A stretch of DNA of 64,000 nucleotides, taken from assembly GCF_001590605.1 (NCBI RefSeq), contig NZ_CP014504.1:124001-188000 (forward strand), written 5' to 3'. Of the stretch, positions 8,504 to 17,789 are shown one piece after another. The first letter of the stretch is position 1. Each line of letters begins with the position of its first letter. The notes beneath the pieces were generated by a model. It was given only the letters and a program-made list of their open reading frames with translations, did no database searches and was not told the origin of the DNA. The translations under genes and the position numbers were made by a program. Source of the DNA: Pedobacter cryoconitis. Its GTDB lineage: Bacteria; Bacteroidota; Bacteroidia; Sphingobacteriales; Sphingobacteriaceae.

Positions 8504-9550
8504 TTAGTTGGTTAACGATTTTAAAGCGGATATTAGTATTTCATTTTCTGCAGGCGTACCTACAGTAATTCTTAAACAGCCCTCACAAAGGGTTACTTTT
8601 GCGCGGTTACGCACAATAATTCCACGGTCTACCAAAGCATCATAAGTACCATTGGCATCTGCTACTTCGACCAGGATAAAGTTTGCATCAGAAGGATAAA
8701 CCTTGTGTACCATCGGTAAATCCAGCAGTAATCCGGCTAAATGTTCCCTTTCTGCTACTGTAGTTTTAATCCAATCATTCACCTGTCCAATATTCTGCAG
8801 CGCAGCTAAAGCCAGATCTTGCGTAGATTGACTGATATTATAAGGGGCTTTAACTTTATTCAGGATATCAATGATCATGCTGGACGCAAAAGCCATACCC
8901 AAACGTAATCCTGCAAGTCCCCATGCTTTCGAAAAAGTCTGTAAAACTACCAAGTGTGGGTATTCAGTTAATTCCTGGATAAAAGTACGTTGTTTTGCAA
9001 AATTGATATAAGCCTCATCAATTACCACCAACCCCTTAAAATTGGCCAGTATAGTTTCGATATCAGTACGGACCATAGAATTTCCAGTAGGATTATTAGG
9101 AGAGCAGATAAAAATCAGTTTTGTATTGGCATCAATTGCCTCTGCTATTCCTTCCAGATCTAATTGGAAATTCGGTAATAAATTCACTTTACGGATTTCT
9201 ACATCATTGATATTTGCAGAAACCTCATACATTCCGTAAGTAGGCGGAAGGATGATTACATTGTCTTTTCCCGGGTTACAAAAAGCACGGAATAAAAGAT
9301 CTATAGCCTCATCGCTACCATTTCCCAGGAATGTATTTTCAATTGGGACACCTTTTATTTTACTTAGTGCATCCTTCAGGTCCAGTTGTAAAGGATCAGG
9401 ATAACGGTTAAAGTTTTCTGGCAAGGGTGAGCCGTAACTATTTTCATTGGCATCTAAAAACACACTCGCCTGACCTTTGTACTCGTCTCTTGCTGTAGAA
9501 TAGGGGCGAAGGGTTTTGATGTTTTCGCGTTGTAGGTTTTTAATATCCAT
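8504..9550 (-). CDS. hisC: Histidinol-phosphate aminotransferase
   Basis: A 348-residue fold type I PLP enzyme that transaminates imidazole-acetol phosphate. Visible features are the N-terminal LDANENSYG motif, [11 protein letters not shown] for the cofactor phosphate, [11 protein letters not shown], the cofactor-contacting Asp in VIDEAYINF and the Schiff-base Lys in [15 protein letters not shown]. The ATG lies inside the last codons of hisD (11-base overlap), pointing to coupled translation. Confidence 0.96.
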   Translation of the reverse strand: MDIKNLQRENIKTLRPYSTARDEYKGQASVFLDANENSYGSPLPENFNRYPDPLQLDLKDALSKIKGVPIENTFLGNGSDEAIDLLFRAFCNPGKDNVIILPPTYGMYEVSANINDVEIRKVNLLPNFQLDLEGIAEAIDANTKLIFICSPNNPTGNSMVRTDIETILANFKGLVVIDEAYINFAKQRTFIQELTEYPHLVVLQTFSKAWGLAGLRLGMAFASSMIIDILNKVKAPYNISQSTQDLALAALQNIGQVNDWIKTTVAEREHLAGLLLDLPMVHKVYPSDANFILVEVADANGTYDALVDRGIIVRNRAKVTLCEGCLRITVGTPAENEILISALKSLTN

Positions 9551-10838
9551 CTGATGATTTTAAACGAATGGTGATTGCATTTTTGTGCGCTTGAAGCCCT
9601 TCTGCGGCTGCAAGTATTTCTACAGTCGGACCAATAGCCTTTAAGCCTTCCGGACTAATCTGCTGAAATGTGATTTTTTTGATAAAAGAATCGATTGAAA
9701 CACCTGAATAAGCTTTTGCGAAACCACTGGTTGGTAAGGTGTGATTTGTACCTGAAGCGTAATCCCCGGCACTTTCAGGCGTCAGGTTACCCAAAAATAC
9801 AGAGCCTGCATTGATGATTTTCGGAATCAGTTCCTGAAAGGTATCTGTAGCCAGAATCAAATGTTCTGGTGCATAAGCATTACTGAAAGCCATGGCTTGT
9901 GTTTTATCCGCTACCAGTACAGCATAAGAATTTTCAATTGCCTGAGCAGCGATATCCTTTCTTGGTAAGTCATTGAGCTGTATTTCAATTTGACTTAATG
10001 CCTCAGTGATCAGTGTTTCAGAGGTGGAGACCAGGATGGCCTGGCTATCTGTTCCATGTTCTGCCTGTGCTAAAAGATCGGAAGCGACGAAAGCCGGATT
10101 AGCAGTTTCATCAGCAAAAACCAATACTTCCGAAGGACCAGCCGGCATGTCAATCGCGGTGATCCCTGAAGCCAATACCTGCTGTTTTGCCTGGGTCACA
10201 TAACGATTTCCAGGACCAAAAATCTTGTAAACTTTAGGCACGGTAGCTGTACCGAAAGCCATTGCGGCGATCGCTTGTGCACCACCCGCCAGATAGATTT
10301 TTTCGATACCTAAAAGCTGTGCACAGTAAGCCAGGTAACAATTGGTTTTTCCATCCTTTTGCGGAGGGGAACAAACCACAATTTCCTGACAGCCTGCTAA
10401 AGTTGCTGGTGTAGCAAGCATTAAAAAAGTACTGGGTAAAACCGCTGTCCCACCTGGAATATACAAGCCCACACGTTCTATTGCTCTGGACTCGCGCCAG
10501 CAGGAGACTCCCGGCATAGTTTCCACTTTTGCTTCTGGATAAAGCTGCGCTGCATGGAACTTTTTGATGTTTGCATAAGCGGTGTCGATGGCAGATTTTG
10601 CATCAGCAGGAATAGTAGAGGCAATCTTTCCAATTTCTTCCTTTTCGATGAAAAGCTGCTCCAGGTTTACCTTGTCAAACTGTAAAGCGTAGCTTCTTAG
10701 TGCTTGATCTCCTTCTGCTTTGACCTGTGCAATGATCTCTTTTACACTTTCTGCAATACGCGCATCATCAGCTAGTTGTCTCAAACAGAGTTCTTCAATA
10801 TTCTGTTCAGATAAATCAGTATACTTATAGAGTTTCAA
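9540..10838 (-). CDS. hisD: Histidinol dehydrogenase
   Basis: A 432-residue zinc enzyme that oxidises L-histidinol to L-histidine in two NAD-dependent steps, the last reactions of the pathway. Diagnostic motifs are YIPGGTAVLPST, IFGPGNRYVTQAK, DMPAGPSEVLVFAD and GDYASGTNHTLPTSG, which includes catalytic His residues. It is the second gene of the operon, 65 bases after hisG, and its 3' end overlaps hisC. Confidence 0.97.
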   Translation of the reverse strand: MKLYKYTDLSEQNIEELCLRQLADDARIAESVKEIIAQVKAEGDQALRSYALQFDKVNLEQLFIEKEEIGKIASTIPADAKSAIDTAYANIKKFHAAQLYPEAKVETMPGVSCWRESRAIERVGLYIPGGTAVLPSTFLMLATPATLAGCQEIVVCSPPQKDGKTNCYLAYCAQLLGIEKIYLAGGAQAIAAMAFGTATVPKVYKIFGPGNRYVTQAKQQVLASGITAIDMPAGPSEVLVFADETANPAFVASDLLAQAEHGTDSQAILVSTSETLITEALSQIEIQLNDLPRKDIAAQAIENSYAVLVADKTQAMAFSNAYAPEHLILATDTFQELIPKIINAGSVFLGNLTPESAGDYASGTNHTLPTSGFAKAYSGVSIDSFIKKITFQQISPEGLKAIGPTVEILAAAEGLQAHKNAITIRLKSSDGY

Positions 10839-10903
10839 TGTTTTACGTTTTTATGTTAACCAATAGTTAACGTTAAAAAGATATTATGGATTAAAAGCGT
10901 GGC

Positions 10904-11755
10904 TTAGGAGATGATCTTTTCGATTGGCATCACCACAATTCCTTCAGCACCAGCAGCTTTCAGACTGTTGATCTTTTCCCAGAAATCCTGTTCTGCAATC
11001 ACCGAATGCACTGCTACCCAATCTTCTTCGAAAAGAGGTACGATCGTCGGACTTTTAACTCCCGGCAATAAGCTCACCACTTTTTCAAGATTTGATTTTG
11101 CAACATTCAGTACCACATATTTTGTTTCCTTGGCAAGTAATACCGAACGGATTCTTTGCAGTAATTCAATTACATCTTCATTCAGTTCCATGCCTTTACT
11201 GGCAATCAGTACAGCTTCAGATTTCATCACTTCACCGAAAGGTTTCAGTCCGTTGCTTTTTAAAGTTCCACCTGTAGAGACGATGTCGCAGATAGCATCA
11301 CTTAATCCAAGACCAGGGCCAATTTCTACCGATCCTGAAATGGTACGGACAACTGCATTTACATTGTTGTCATCCAGATATTTCTGAAGGATTACCGGGT
11401 AAGAAGTAGCGATCGCCTTGCCTTCGAGTCCGCTTACATCAGTGATCTCACTTTCGTTTGGAACAGCAATTTTTAGTGTACATTTTCCGAAGCCTAATTT
11501 TTGAAGATAGGTCACATCAGCGTTCACCTCTGTGATTACATTTTCACCAACAATACCCAGGTCGGCAATGCCATCCTGAACATATTCTGGAATGTCATCA
11601 TCTCTCAGAAATAAAATTTCTAAAGGGAAATTGGTCACAGTTGATATGAGGGAGCTTTTGTAGTTTTCGAATGATAAACCACAATTTTTAAGAATCTCTA
11701 CGGATTTTTCGTTTAGCCTTCCAGATTTCTGGATAGCAATTTTAAGTGTTTTCAA
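10904..11755 (-). CDS. hisG: ATP phosphoribosyltransferase (TTG start)
   Basis: This is the committed first enzyme of histidine synthesis, joining ATP and PRPP. I place the start at TTG 11755, giving a 283-residue protein that begins LKTLKIAIQKSGRLNEKS, the usual length and start of Bacteroidota long-form HisG. An in-frame ATG at 11800 would add 15 residues (MFPNYFPVSFNNFNQ) that look like translated leader. The PRPP-binding region and the C-terminal ACT-like regulatory domain (AGAEGIVVMPIEKII) are present, so feedback inhibition by histidine is expected. It is the first structural gene of the his operon, downstream of a candidate His leader peptide. Confidence 0.93.
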   Translation of the reverse strand: MKTLKIAIQKSGRLNEKSVEILKNCGLSFENYKSSLISTVTNFPLEILFLRDDDIPEYVQDGIADLGIVGENVITEVNADVTYLQKLGFGKCTLKIAVPNESEITDVSGLEGKAIATSYPVILQKYLDDNNVNAVVRTISGSVEIGPGLGLSDAICDIVSTGGTLKSNGLKPFGEVMKSEAVLIASKGMELNEDVIELLQRIRSVLLAKETKYVVLNVAKSNLEKVVSLLPGVKSPTIVPLFEEDWVAVHSVIAEQDFWEKINSLKAAGAEGIVVMPIEKIIS

Positions 11756-11800
11756 TTGATTGAAATTATTGAATGAAACAGGAAAATAATTCGGAAACAA

Positions 11801-11817
11801 GTTTTGAAGTACAAAAC
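11801..11817 (-). promoter_or_regulatory. Small hairpin between the his leader peptide and hisG
   Basis: GTTTTG and CAAAAC form a 6-bp stem around five bases, followed on the minus strand by TTGTTTCC. It is weak and lacks a proper U-tract, so its identity as the attenuator is uncertain. Confidence 0.25.
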
Positions 11818-11826
11818 ATTACATAT

Positions 11827-11883
11827 CTATCGCCATAACTGGCGATGGTACAAATGTAAGTGATGGTTCAAAATATTGTTCAT
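11827..11883 (-). CDS. hisL: Candidate histidine-operon leader peptide
   Basis: A minus-strand reading frame of 18 codons encodes MNNILNHHLHLYHRQLWR. It has four His codons, three of them within four codons, which is far above chance. It starts about 37 bases after the predicted transcription start and ends 71 bases before the hisG TTG. Its 3' part folds into a hairpin with 7-bp arms ATCGCCA/TGGCGAT (11829-11846), and an outer pair TTACAT/ATGTAA can enclose it. The layout matches classical ribosome-mediated attenuation, in which His-tRNA shortage stalls the ribosome at the His run. I could not find a convincing U-tract terminator, so the downstream mechanism is open. Confidence 0.6.
   Translation of the reverse strand: MNNILNHHLHLYHRQLWR
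11829..11846 (-). promoter_or_regulatory. Hairpin within the his leader (possible pause or anti-antiterminator stem)
   Basis: Arms 11829-11835 and 11840-11846 are perfectly complementary around a 4-base loop. The hairpin overlaps the last codons of the leader peptide, so a translating ribosome would disrupt it. Confidence 0.5.
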
Positions 11884-11926
11884 AATATATGTCTCTATTC
11901 AATAATGCATTGCACACTGAGTAGCA

Positions 11927-11957
11927 CAAATATATAGATAGAATTGACAAATCAAAA
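11927..11957 (-). promoter_or_regulatory. Promoter of the histidine operon
   Basis: On the minus strand the -7 box TATATTTG (11927-11934) matches TAnnTTTG exactly. A TTTTG -33 box (11953-11957) lies 18 bases upstream, which is good Bacteroidota spacing. The predicted start near 11920 leaves a leader of about 165 bases before hisG. Confidence 0.7.
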
Positions 11958-12033
11958 ATATATGGCATTTTATTTGATCAAGTTGGGTATACAGCATCAC
12001 AACAAAGCTGAATTTAATTAAAGAACGCTCATT

Positions 12034-13611
12034 TTGAAAAAAGCACTAGCCCTTATTTTACCCCTTTGCCTCTTTTTATCGTCTTGCAACTGGTTTAAAA
12101 CCACACCAGAGATCGGTGTTATCTTATCAGAACATTTCAAGAATAAACTTTATAAAGATTTTGATACTGCGGCTTATCATGTAGTTTTTAACCGTCACCT
12201 TGATTCTTTACAATCTAAATTAAGTAATCCTAAAGTAATTGGTAATTTTTATGCGGATGATGAGCGTAAAAATTTGCTGGTTACCCGTTTTTATGGTAAT
12301 GGGGAATTAGATACCCTTAAAAGTTATCTCGAAAATAGTAAAGTACATGGATTTAATCCCGAAATATTCAGACATAAAGACCTGGACCGGGCTTTAGCTG
12401 CATTAACCGCTAATAAATTTAAAAATATCAATGAAGTATATCCAATACTAGCTGATCTGGAACTTTATGCCGCTTCCTCTTTGCTGAAGTATGATACTTT
12501 TATTGGTTATGGAAGTGTTAATCCGAAAAAAGTATTAAACAGATACTATGTGACTACCAGCCGGCCAGATAGCGCAGCAATGAACAAAGTTCTGGAGACG
12601 AAAAGTCTGGTTAAGTTATTAAAAGATATTCAGCCTGCTGGTGAAAACTATAAAGTATTACAAGCAGCACTGGCTAACCTTGAGAAAGATCCATCCCGCA
12701 ATGCGGTAGCCATTAAAGCTATTGAAGTGAACATGGAAAGATCCAGATGGAAAATACCAGGCTTAAACTCTGAATATGTGGAAGTTAATATTCCAGATTT
12801 TTCACTAACCTGGTTTAAAGAGCAGGATACAGTAATACATATGAAGGTCTGTGTGGGTGCAAGAAGGGAAAAAGCTTTTGAAGAAAAGCAGAAAATCTAT
12901 TCAAAGACCCATTCGCTGGATGATAAACCTAAAAATCACCAGACCCCAATCCTGTTGAGTAAATTTAGTGCAATTGAGGTAAATCCGGTATGGAATATCC
13001 CGGTTAGCATCGCCAAGAATGAAATTTATAACCAGGCCAGAAGAGACCCTTATTATTTATCAAATAATAACATGAAGGTTTATTATAAAGGGAAACTCGT
13101 TAACGATACAGATACGATTCAATGGGAGAAATATTCCAGAGAAAATCTGCCTTTCCAATTTAAACAAGGTTCCGGTTCAGGAAATGCATTAGGCAAGTTC
13201 AAATTTATGTTTGATAACGGCGCGAGTATCTACTTGCATGACACCAATAATAAATCGGCATTTAATTCAGCCAGCCGCGCCATTAGCCATGGTTGCGTAC
13301 GCGTAGAGAGACCTTTGGAGTTTGCACAGAAAATGGTGAATAACGGTGCTGAGTATGATCAATTAAGGATGGAAGTGAACCTGCCACCTGTAGATACTAC
13401 GAAAATGGGCATTTACAGAAAAAAACTGGCGAAAAAAGCGGATACCTTAAATGTATTTCAATTGAAGCCGAAATGGTTTGGGACCAGAAAGAATATCTCT
13501 GTATTTATCAATTATAAAACTGCCTGGGCCGAAAACGGGAAAATAGAATATCGGAATGATGTTTATGGCCTGGATGATGCATTGTATGCTGCAATGAAAA
13601 AATACTTGTAA
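12034..13611 (+). CDS. L,D-transpeptidase lipoprotein, YcbB-like (TTG start)
   Basis: A 525-residue cell-wall enzyme expected to form or edit 3-3 peptidoglycan crosslinks or attach proteins to the wall. The N-terminus KKALALILPLCLFLSSCNW is a lipoprotein signal with lipobox LSSC. A long helical scaffold fills about residues 40-240, followed by the YkuD catalytic domain with SHGCVRVERP holding His419 and Cys421. The start is TTG at 12034, required to keep the whole signal peptide. It is transcribed away from the his operon. A hairpin at 13633-13657 lies downstream. Confidence 0.92.
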   Translation: MKKALALILPLCLFLSSCNWFKTTPEIGVILSEHFKNKLYKDFDTAAYHVVFNRHLDSLQSKLSNPKVIGNFYADDERKNLLVTRFYGNGELDTLKSYLENSKVHGFNPEIFRHKDLDRALAALTANKFKNINEVYPILADLELYAASSLLKYDTFIGYGSVNPKKVLNRYYVTTSRPDSAAMNKVLETKSLVKLLKDIQPAGENYKVLQAALANLEKDPSRNAVAIKAIEVNMERSRWKIPGLNSEYVEVNIPDFSLTWFKEQDTVIHMKVCVGARREKAFEEKQKIYSKTHSLDDKPKNHQTPILLSKFSAIEVNPVWNIPVSIAKNEIYNQARRDPYYLSNNNMKVYYKGKLVNDTDTIQWEKYSRENLPFQFKQGSGSGNALGKFKFMFDNGASIYLHDTNNKSAFNSASRAISHGCVRVERPLEFAQKMVNNGAEYDQLRMEVNLPPVDTTKMGIYRKKLAKKADTLNVFQLKPKWFGTRKNISVFINYKTAWAENGKIEYRNDVYGLDDALYAAMKKYL

Positions 13612-13632
13612 AAATTTATTGGTGAATGATTA

Positions 13633-13657
13633 AAGGCCTGCTTTTATAGCGGGCCTT
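13633..13657 (+). terminator. Weak hairpin after the L,D-transpeptidase gene
   Basis: AAGGCCTGC and GCGGGCCTT form a 9-bp stem with one G-U pair. It lacks a U-tract, so it may only slow polymerase or protect the 3' end. Confidence 0.4.
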
Positions 13658-13802
13658 ATCACTGTATAGTGGACTCATACCCTAGTCAATACTTAGTGTT
13701 CTATGGCTTCTACTTTACGAAAAAGGAGTTTTGTTTTGTGCGGTATTAAATTCTATTCTTTTGAAATTTCTGTTTTTTACCAAATGATTGTAATTAAATT
13801 TA

Positions 13803-13810
13803 TACCTTTG
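13803..13810 (+). promoter_or_regulatory. Candidate -7 box TACCTTTG directly before the BatA-domain gene
   Basis: The box matches TAnnTTTG, and its G lies only 8 bases before the ATG at 13818. The mRNA would therefore be leaderless or nearly so. A TTG at 13788-13790 is closer than normal -33 spacing, so this is tentative. Confidence 0.35.
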
Positions 13811-13817
13811 GTTTTTA

Positions 13818-15845
13818 ATGAATTTCCTCTACCCAGGTTTTCTTTTTTCACTGCTGGCGGTAGCTATACCTATCCTTATTCATTTATTCAATTTCCGGAA
13901 ATTTAAGAAGGTATATTTTAGCAATGTGTCTTTCTTAAAGGCTGTTACAGTACAACATTCTTCCCGCGAAAAACTCCGTAATTTATTAATTCTGGCTTGC
14001 CGGATACTTGCCATCATTTTTCTGGTGCTGGCCTTTGCACGGCCATACTGGTCATCAGGAACAGCAGGCTCTCCGGAAAATGGAAATCTCGTGAATGTCT
14101 ATATTGATAATTCTTATAGCATGGAAGCCGTTAATAAAGAGGGTTCTTTATTAGATGAAGCAAAACGTAAAGCAAAGACACTGGCTAAACAATTCCAGCT
14201 GAATGATAAGTTCCAATTAACAACTAATGATTTTGAAGGCAGACATCAGCGCCTGGTTAATGCAGAGGAATTATCTAACCTGATTGATGAAGTCAAAGTT
14301 TCTCCCGTAGAACGCAGCTTACAGCAGGTCATTAATAGGCAAAACTCAGCCGATGCAGGAAAAAGAAATCAGTACAACTATGTGATTTCTGATTTTCAGC
14401 AACAGTTTGTTGGGAAATCAGCGCTGAACACTGAAAAAAATAATTCGCTTAACCTGGTCAGGTTAAATGCAAATACCATCCCTAATGTTGCGGTAGATAG
14501 CATCTGGTCTTTATCTCCGGCACATAAACCAGGTGACCGGGAGAAATTTGTAGTACAGCTACGCAATTATTCGGCTGATGCCAGTACTGGAATTCCCTTG
14601 AAACTGACGGTTAACAATCAGCAAAAAGCATTAGCTACTTTAAATATTCCCGCAGGAAAAGCAATACGCGATACTTTAAGCTTTAGCGGTTTATCTGCCG
14701 GATGGCAAAAAGGGGTGATCAGCATTAAAGATTTTCCTGTCACTTTTGATGATAACCTGGCTTTCACCTTCAAAGTCAGCACTGAATTGAAAGTCTTACA
14801 ACTAAGCGGGGCGCATTCCGGAAAATATGTAAATGCACTTTTTGGAGCAGACCCTTATTTTAAGCTGAATACTATGCCAGAATCAGCGATAGTTTATGCT
14901 GGTTTTCATCAATATAACCTGATTGTACTTGCTGGCTTAAAAGCACCTTCAAGTGGCCTGGCCCAGGAACTTAAAACTTATATGAAAAATGGGGGAACAG
15001 TTGTTGTTTTTCCTGATCTGGAAGCCGGAGCTGCTGTTTATTCTTCATTTTTAGAAGCCTTAGCGGTTCCGCAGACCGTTTCTTTAAGTAAGGATACGGT
15101 TACGGTCAATACAATTGCACTCAAAAACAAGATATTTAATGATGTGTTTGAAGAGATACCTGCCAAATTAGACCTGCCCAAAGTAAACCAGCATTTTATT
15201 TATACAGGGAATAACAGCAATGGCAGAGAAGATTTGATGGGGCTGCCACTAAATCAGCCATTTATCAGTAAATACCGTTCAGGGTCAGGACAACTATATT
15301 TATGCGCTACCTCTTTGAATATCAAGGACAGTAATTTGCCCCAGCATCCGGTATTTGTTCCTTTATTTTACAAAATTGCTTTAACCAGTGTCCAGGAGCA
15401 GCCTTTATATTATACGGTTGGGAAAAGTAATTACCTGAGCTCGGCACCCATTACCCTTAACCCTAATCAGTCACTGCGTTTAATTTCTGGAAAACAGGAA
15501 GTTATCCCGGAAATCAGGCAGGTGCCCGGGCAGACTTTATTGTATGTTGCCGACCAGATTAAAACACCCGGAGTATACGAATTGTATAAAGCTGATGCCT
15601 TGCTCAGCACTTACGCATTCAACCAAAGCCGCGCAGAATCAGATCTGCATTATGCTGATGATAAAGCGCTTCGGGCAATTTTTGGGGCTGAAAAAGTAAA
15701 CTTAACGAAACCAGGGGATGATTTATCATTTAAAGCTGTGGAAAATAACCACACAGAGTTATGGAAACTTTGCCTAGTTTTGTGTGCTGTTTTTTTAGCC
15801 GTTGAAGCCCTATTGATTCGATTTTTTAACAAATTAAAAATATAA
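13818..15845 (+). CDS. BatA-domain / VWA-like membrane protein
   Basis: A 675-residue inner-membrane protein. It opens with the conserved BatA N-terminal segment MNFLYPGFLFSLLAVAIPIL followed by HLFNFRKFKKVYFSN, and has a second membrane helix near residues 58-76. Next is a von Willebrand A-like domain whose metal site reads DNSYS near residue 97, then a long periplasmic part, and a final helix near 650-668 (LWKLCLVLCAVFLAVEALLI). In Bacteroidota such proteins accompany MoxR/Bat systems linked to oxidative or envelope stress, but no bat or moxR genes are nearby. It is followed 7 bases later by the dihydroorotase-like gene. Confidence 0.88.
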   Translation: MNFLYPGFLFSLLAVAIPILIHLFNFRKFKKVYFSNVSFLKAVTVQHSSREKLRNLLILACRILAIIFLVLAFARPYWSSGTAGSPENGNLVNVYIDNSYSMEAVNKEGSLLDEAKRKAKTLAKQFQLNDKFQLTTNDFEGRHQRLVNAEELSNLIDEVKVSPVERSLQQVINRQNSADAGKRNQYNYVISDFQQQFVGKSALNTEKNNSLNLVRLNANTIPNVAVDSIWSLSPAHKPGDREKFVVQLRNYSADASTGIPLKLTVNNQQKALATLNIPAGKAIRDTLSFSGLSAGWQKGVISIKDFPVTFDDNLAFTFKVSTELKVLQLSGAHSGKYVNALFGADPYFKLNTMPESAIVYAGFHQYNLIVLAGLKAPSSGLAQELKTYMKNGGTVVVFPDLEAGAAVYSSFLEALAVPQTVSLSKDTVTVNTIALKNKIFNDVFEEIPAKLDLPKVNQHFIYTGNNSNGREDLMGLPLNQPFISKYRSGSGQLYLCATSLNIKDSNLPQHPVFVPLFYKIALTSVQEQPLYYTVGKSNYLSSAPITLNPNQSLRLISGKQEVIPEIRQVPGQTLLYVADQIKTPGVYELYKADALLSTYAFNQSRAESDLHYADDKALRAIFGAEKVNLTKPGDDLSFKAVENNHTELWKLCLVLCAVFLAVEALLIRFFNKLKI

Positions 15846-15851
15846 AAAGAC

Positions 15852-17114
15852 ATGAACCTTCTCCTCACAGGCGTAACCGTTACCGATCCGAATAGCAAGC
15901 ACAATCAGAAAATCTGTGATGTTCGTGTGGTACAGGGAAAAATCGCAGAGATAGAGCGTACTTTAAAGCCATTGGAAAATGAGCAGGTGATCAATGGTCA
16001 GGGTGCTTATCTGGCGCCAGGATTTTTTGACCTGAACTGTTCTATTGGAGATCCTGGTTTTGAAACTAAAGAAGATATCAAAACAGCAACCGCTGCGGCA
16101 CAGGCTGGTGGATTTACTGGTCTTGCAGTTTTACCGCACACCAAACCTGTGGTGCACTCGAAAGGAGAAGTAGAATATATTATCAATAAAGCTAAAAACA
16201 ACCTGGTCGATGTTTATCCGCTGGGCGCAATCAGCCATGATTTGGAAGGAAAAGAGCTGGCTGAGCTTTTTGATATGAAGAATGCAGGTGCAATAGCTTT
16301 TACGGATGGAAATAAGCCAATCACAGATGATGGGTTTATGAGCCGTGCGCTGCAATACTGTAAAGGGATTGATGGTTTACTGATCGTATATCCTGAAAAT
16401 AAAGCGATCGCTGGTAAATCGCAGGTGAATGAAAGCAAAACCAGTGTATTGCTTGGAATGAAAGGTATGCCTGCACTTGCAGAAGAAATGCACATTTCAA
16501 GAGATATTTTCCTGGCTGCTTACCACCAGGCACCAGTACATATCACCAGTATTTCTACTGCAGGTTCTGTTGCACTGATTAAAAAAGCAAAGAAAGATGG
16601 TTTACAGATCTCCTGTGATGTTGCTGCACATCATTTAGTCTTCACAGAGGAACTTCTGAACGATTTCGATAGCAATTATAAAATTAAACCGCCATTGCGT
16701 GGCAGAGCAGATATTAAAGCCTTAATGGCCGGTCTGAAAGATGGGACTATTGACGCCGTTTCTTCTCAGCACCGCCCGCATGAGCCAGAGTTTAAAGATG
16801 TGGAATTTGAAATTGCAGCTTATGGAATCATAGCCTTACAGACAGTATTGCCTTTATTGGTGAGCGCTGGTCTGGATGCTGCCCAAATTGTAAAGAAGCT
16901 TTCTATTAACCCACGTAAATTACTTAAACTTCCCGTTCCTGTAATCGCGGTTGGTGAAAATGCGAATTTCGTAGTCTTCAACCCGGCAGAAAAATGGGAA
17001 TACAATAGCACTACTAACTTTTCCAAGTCCACAAATACGCCTTTATTGGATCGGACGATGACCGGAAAAGTTCAACTCGTTTATAACAACAATCAATTTC
17101 AAGTATATGGATAG
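15852..17114 (+). CDS. Dihydroorotase-like protein lacking metal ligands
   Basis: A 420-residue protein clearly of the PyrC/dihydroorotase amidohydrolase family by overall sequence (LAPGFFDL, GDPGFETKEDI, AHHLVFTEE, KIKPPLRG, DGTIDAVSS). Several catalytic positions have changed. The DxHxH motif reads D60-L-N-C-S, the second His of the VHxCHxST strand is Ser233, and the active-site Asp of TDHAPH is Gln306. Such changes match non-catalytic dihydroorotases that support aspartate transcarbamoylase, known as PyrC' in other bacteria. It would be annotated as pyrC by similarity, but activity is doubtful. Its end overlaps the next gene by 8 bases. Confidence 0.85.
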   Translation: MNLLLTGVTVTDPNSKHNQKICDVRVVQGKIAEIERTLKPLENEQVINGQGAYLAPGFFDLNCSIGDPGFETKEDIKTATAAAQAGGFTGLAVLPHTKPVVHSKGEVEYIINKAKNNLVDVYPLGAISHDLEGKELAELFDMKNAGAIAFTDGNKPITDDGFMSRALQYCKGIDGLLIVYPENKAIAGKSQVNESKTSVLLGMKGMPALAEEMHISRDIFLAAYHQAPVHITSISTAGSVALIKKAKKDGLQISCDVAAHHLVFTEELLNDFDSNYKIKPPLRGRADIKALMAGLKDGTIDAVSSQHRPHEPEFKDVEFEIAAYGIIALQTVLPLLVSAGLDAAQIVKKLSINPRKLLKLPVPVIAVGENANFVVFNPAEKWEYNSTTNFSKSTNTPLLDRTMTGKVQLVYNNNQFQVYG

Positions 17115-17781
17115 TAAAGTACAGAGTGCTCTTGTAGCCTCATTAGATAAATTTGCAGCACTTTCAGGTAATGATTCATTAACATTACAACAGGATCTAC
17201 TGGATGTTTTCAATAAGGACCTGGGCTTTTTAGAGAAGGTAGAAGAATTTGATGGCGTATTTGATGAATACCCTGCTTTTGATGAGCTGAGAGAGGTTTA
17301 TTTTGATTTATTAATGATCAACTTCTTTGCAAGCGATATCAAAAAGCTGGAAGAAGATTACCTGGACACCGATGAGTGGGCAGATATCGAAGAAGATACC
17401 ATTGACCGTGGAACTGAGTTGTTAAACTTATTGTTGTATATCAATGAGTGTCATGATGAGCAGATCAAACCTGAACTGGGAGATTTCTTAAGAGAATTCT
17501 TATTGGTAGAGGAAGATGAGTTTCAGGATGAATTCCATATCTATGAAGATTTGATCAGCAACCAGCAATTGGCAGAAAGCAGTATTGAGGATATCATCAG
17601 TCACAAAGGAATGATTGAGCTTGGAGAAGAAATGGAAGAACTATTTGTTCCTTTCATGAGTTTCTTCAATCAGCCAAAAGCAAATGAGCAGGCATTTAAA
17701 GATTTAGAGCAATTTAGTGCAAATAAAGAATTTGATACTGCTGTATATACTTTAATTGCTGTTTTTAACGAAAAAAACTAA
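17107..17781 (+). CDS. Conserved acidic hypothetical protein
   Basis: A 224-residue, strongly acidic soluble protein rich in Asp and Glu, without signal peptide or membrane helix. It is predicted to be largely helical. I do not recognise a characterised domain. Its start overlaps the dihydroorotase-like gene by 8 bases and its stop is 8 bases before the DUF4199 gene, so it is part of a tight operon. A role linked to either neighbour would be speculation. Confidence 0.8.
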   Translation: MDSKVQSALVASLDKFAALSGNDSLTLQQDLLDVFNKDLGFLEKVEEFDGVFDEYPAFDELREVYFDLLMINFFASDIKKLEEDYLDTDEWADIEEDTIDRGTELLNLLLYINECHDEQIKPELGDFLREFLLVEEDEFQDEFHIYEDLISNQQLAESSIEDIISHKGMIELGEEMEELFVPFMSFFNQPKANEQAFKDLEQFSANKEFDTAVYTLIAVFNEKN

Positions 17782-17789
17782 GCTGTTTT

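Noticed and set aside
11756..11800. Upstream ATG start for hisG
   Set aside because: It adds 15 residues not typical of HisG. The TTG at 11755 gives the usual N-terminus and length.
15650..16533. Several minus-strand frames over the dihydroorotase-like gene
   Set aside because: They are shadows of the real plus-strand gene and overlap one another in different frames.
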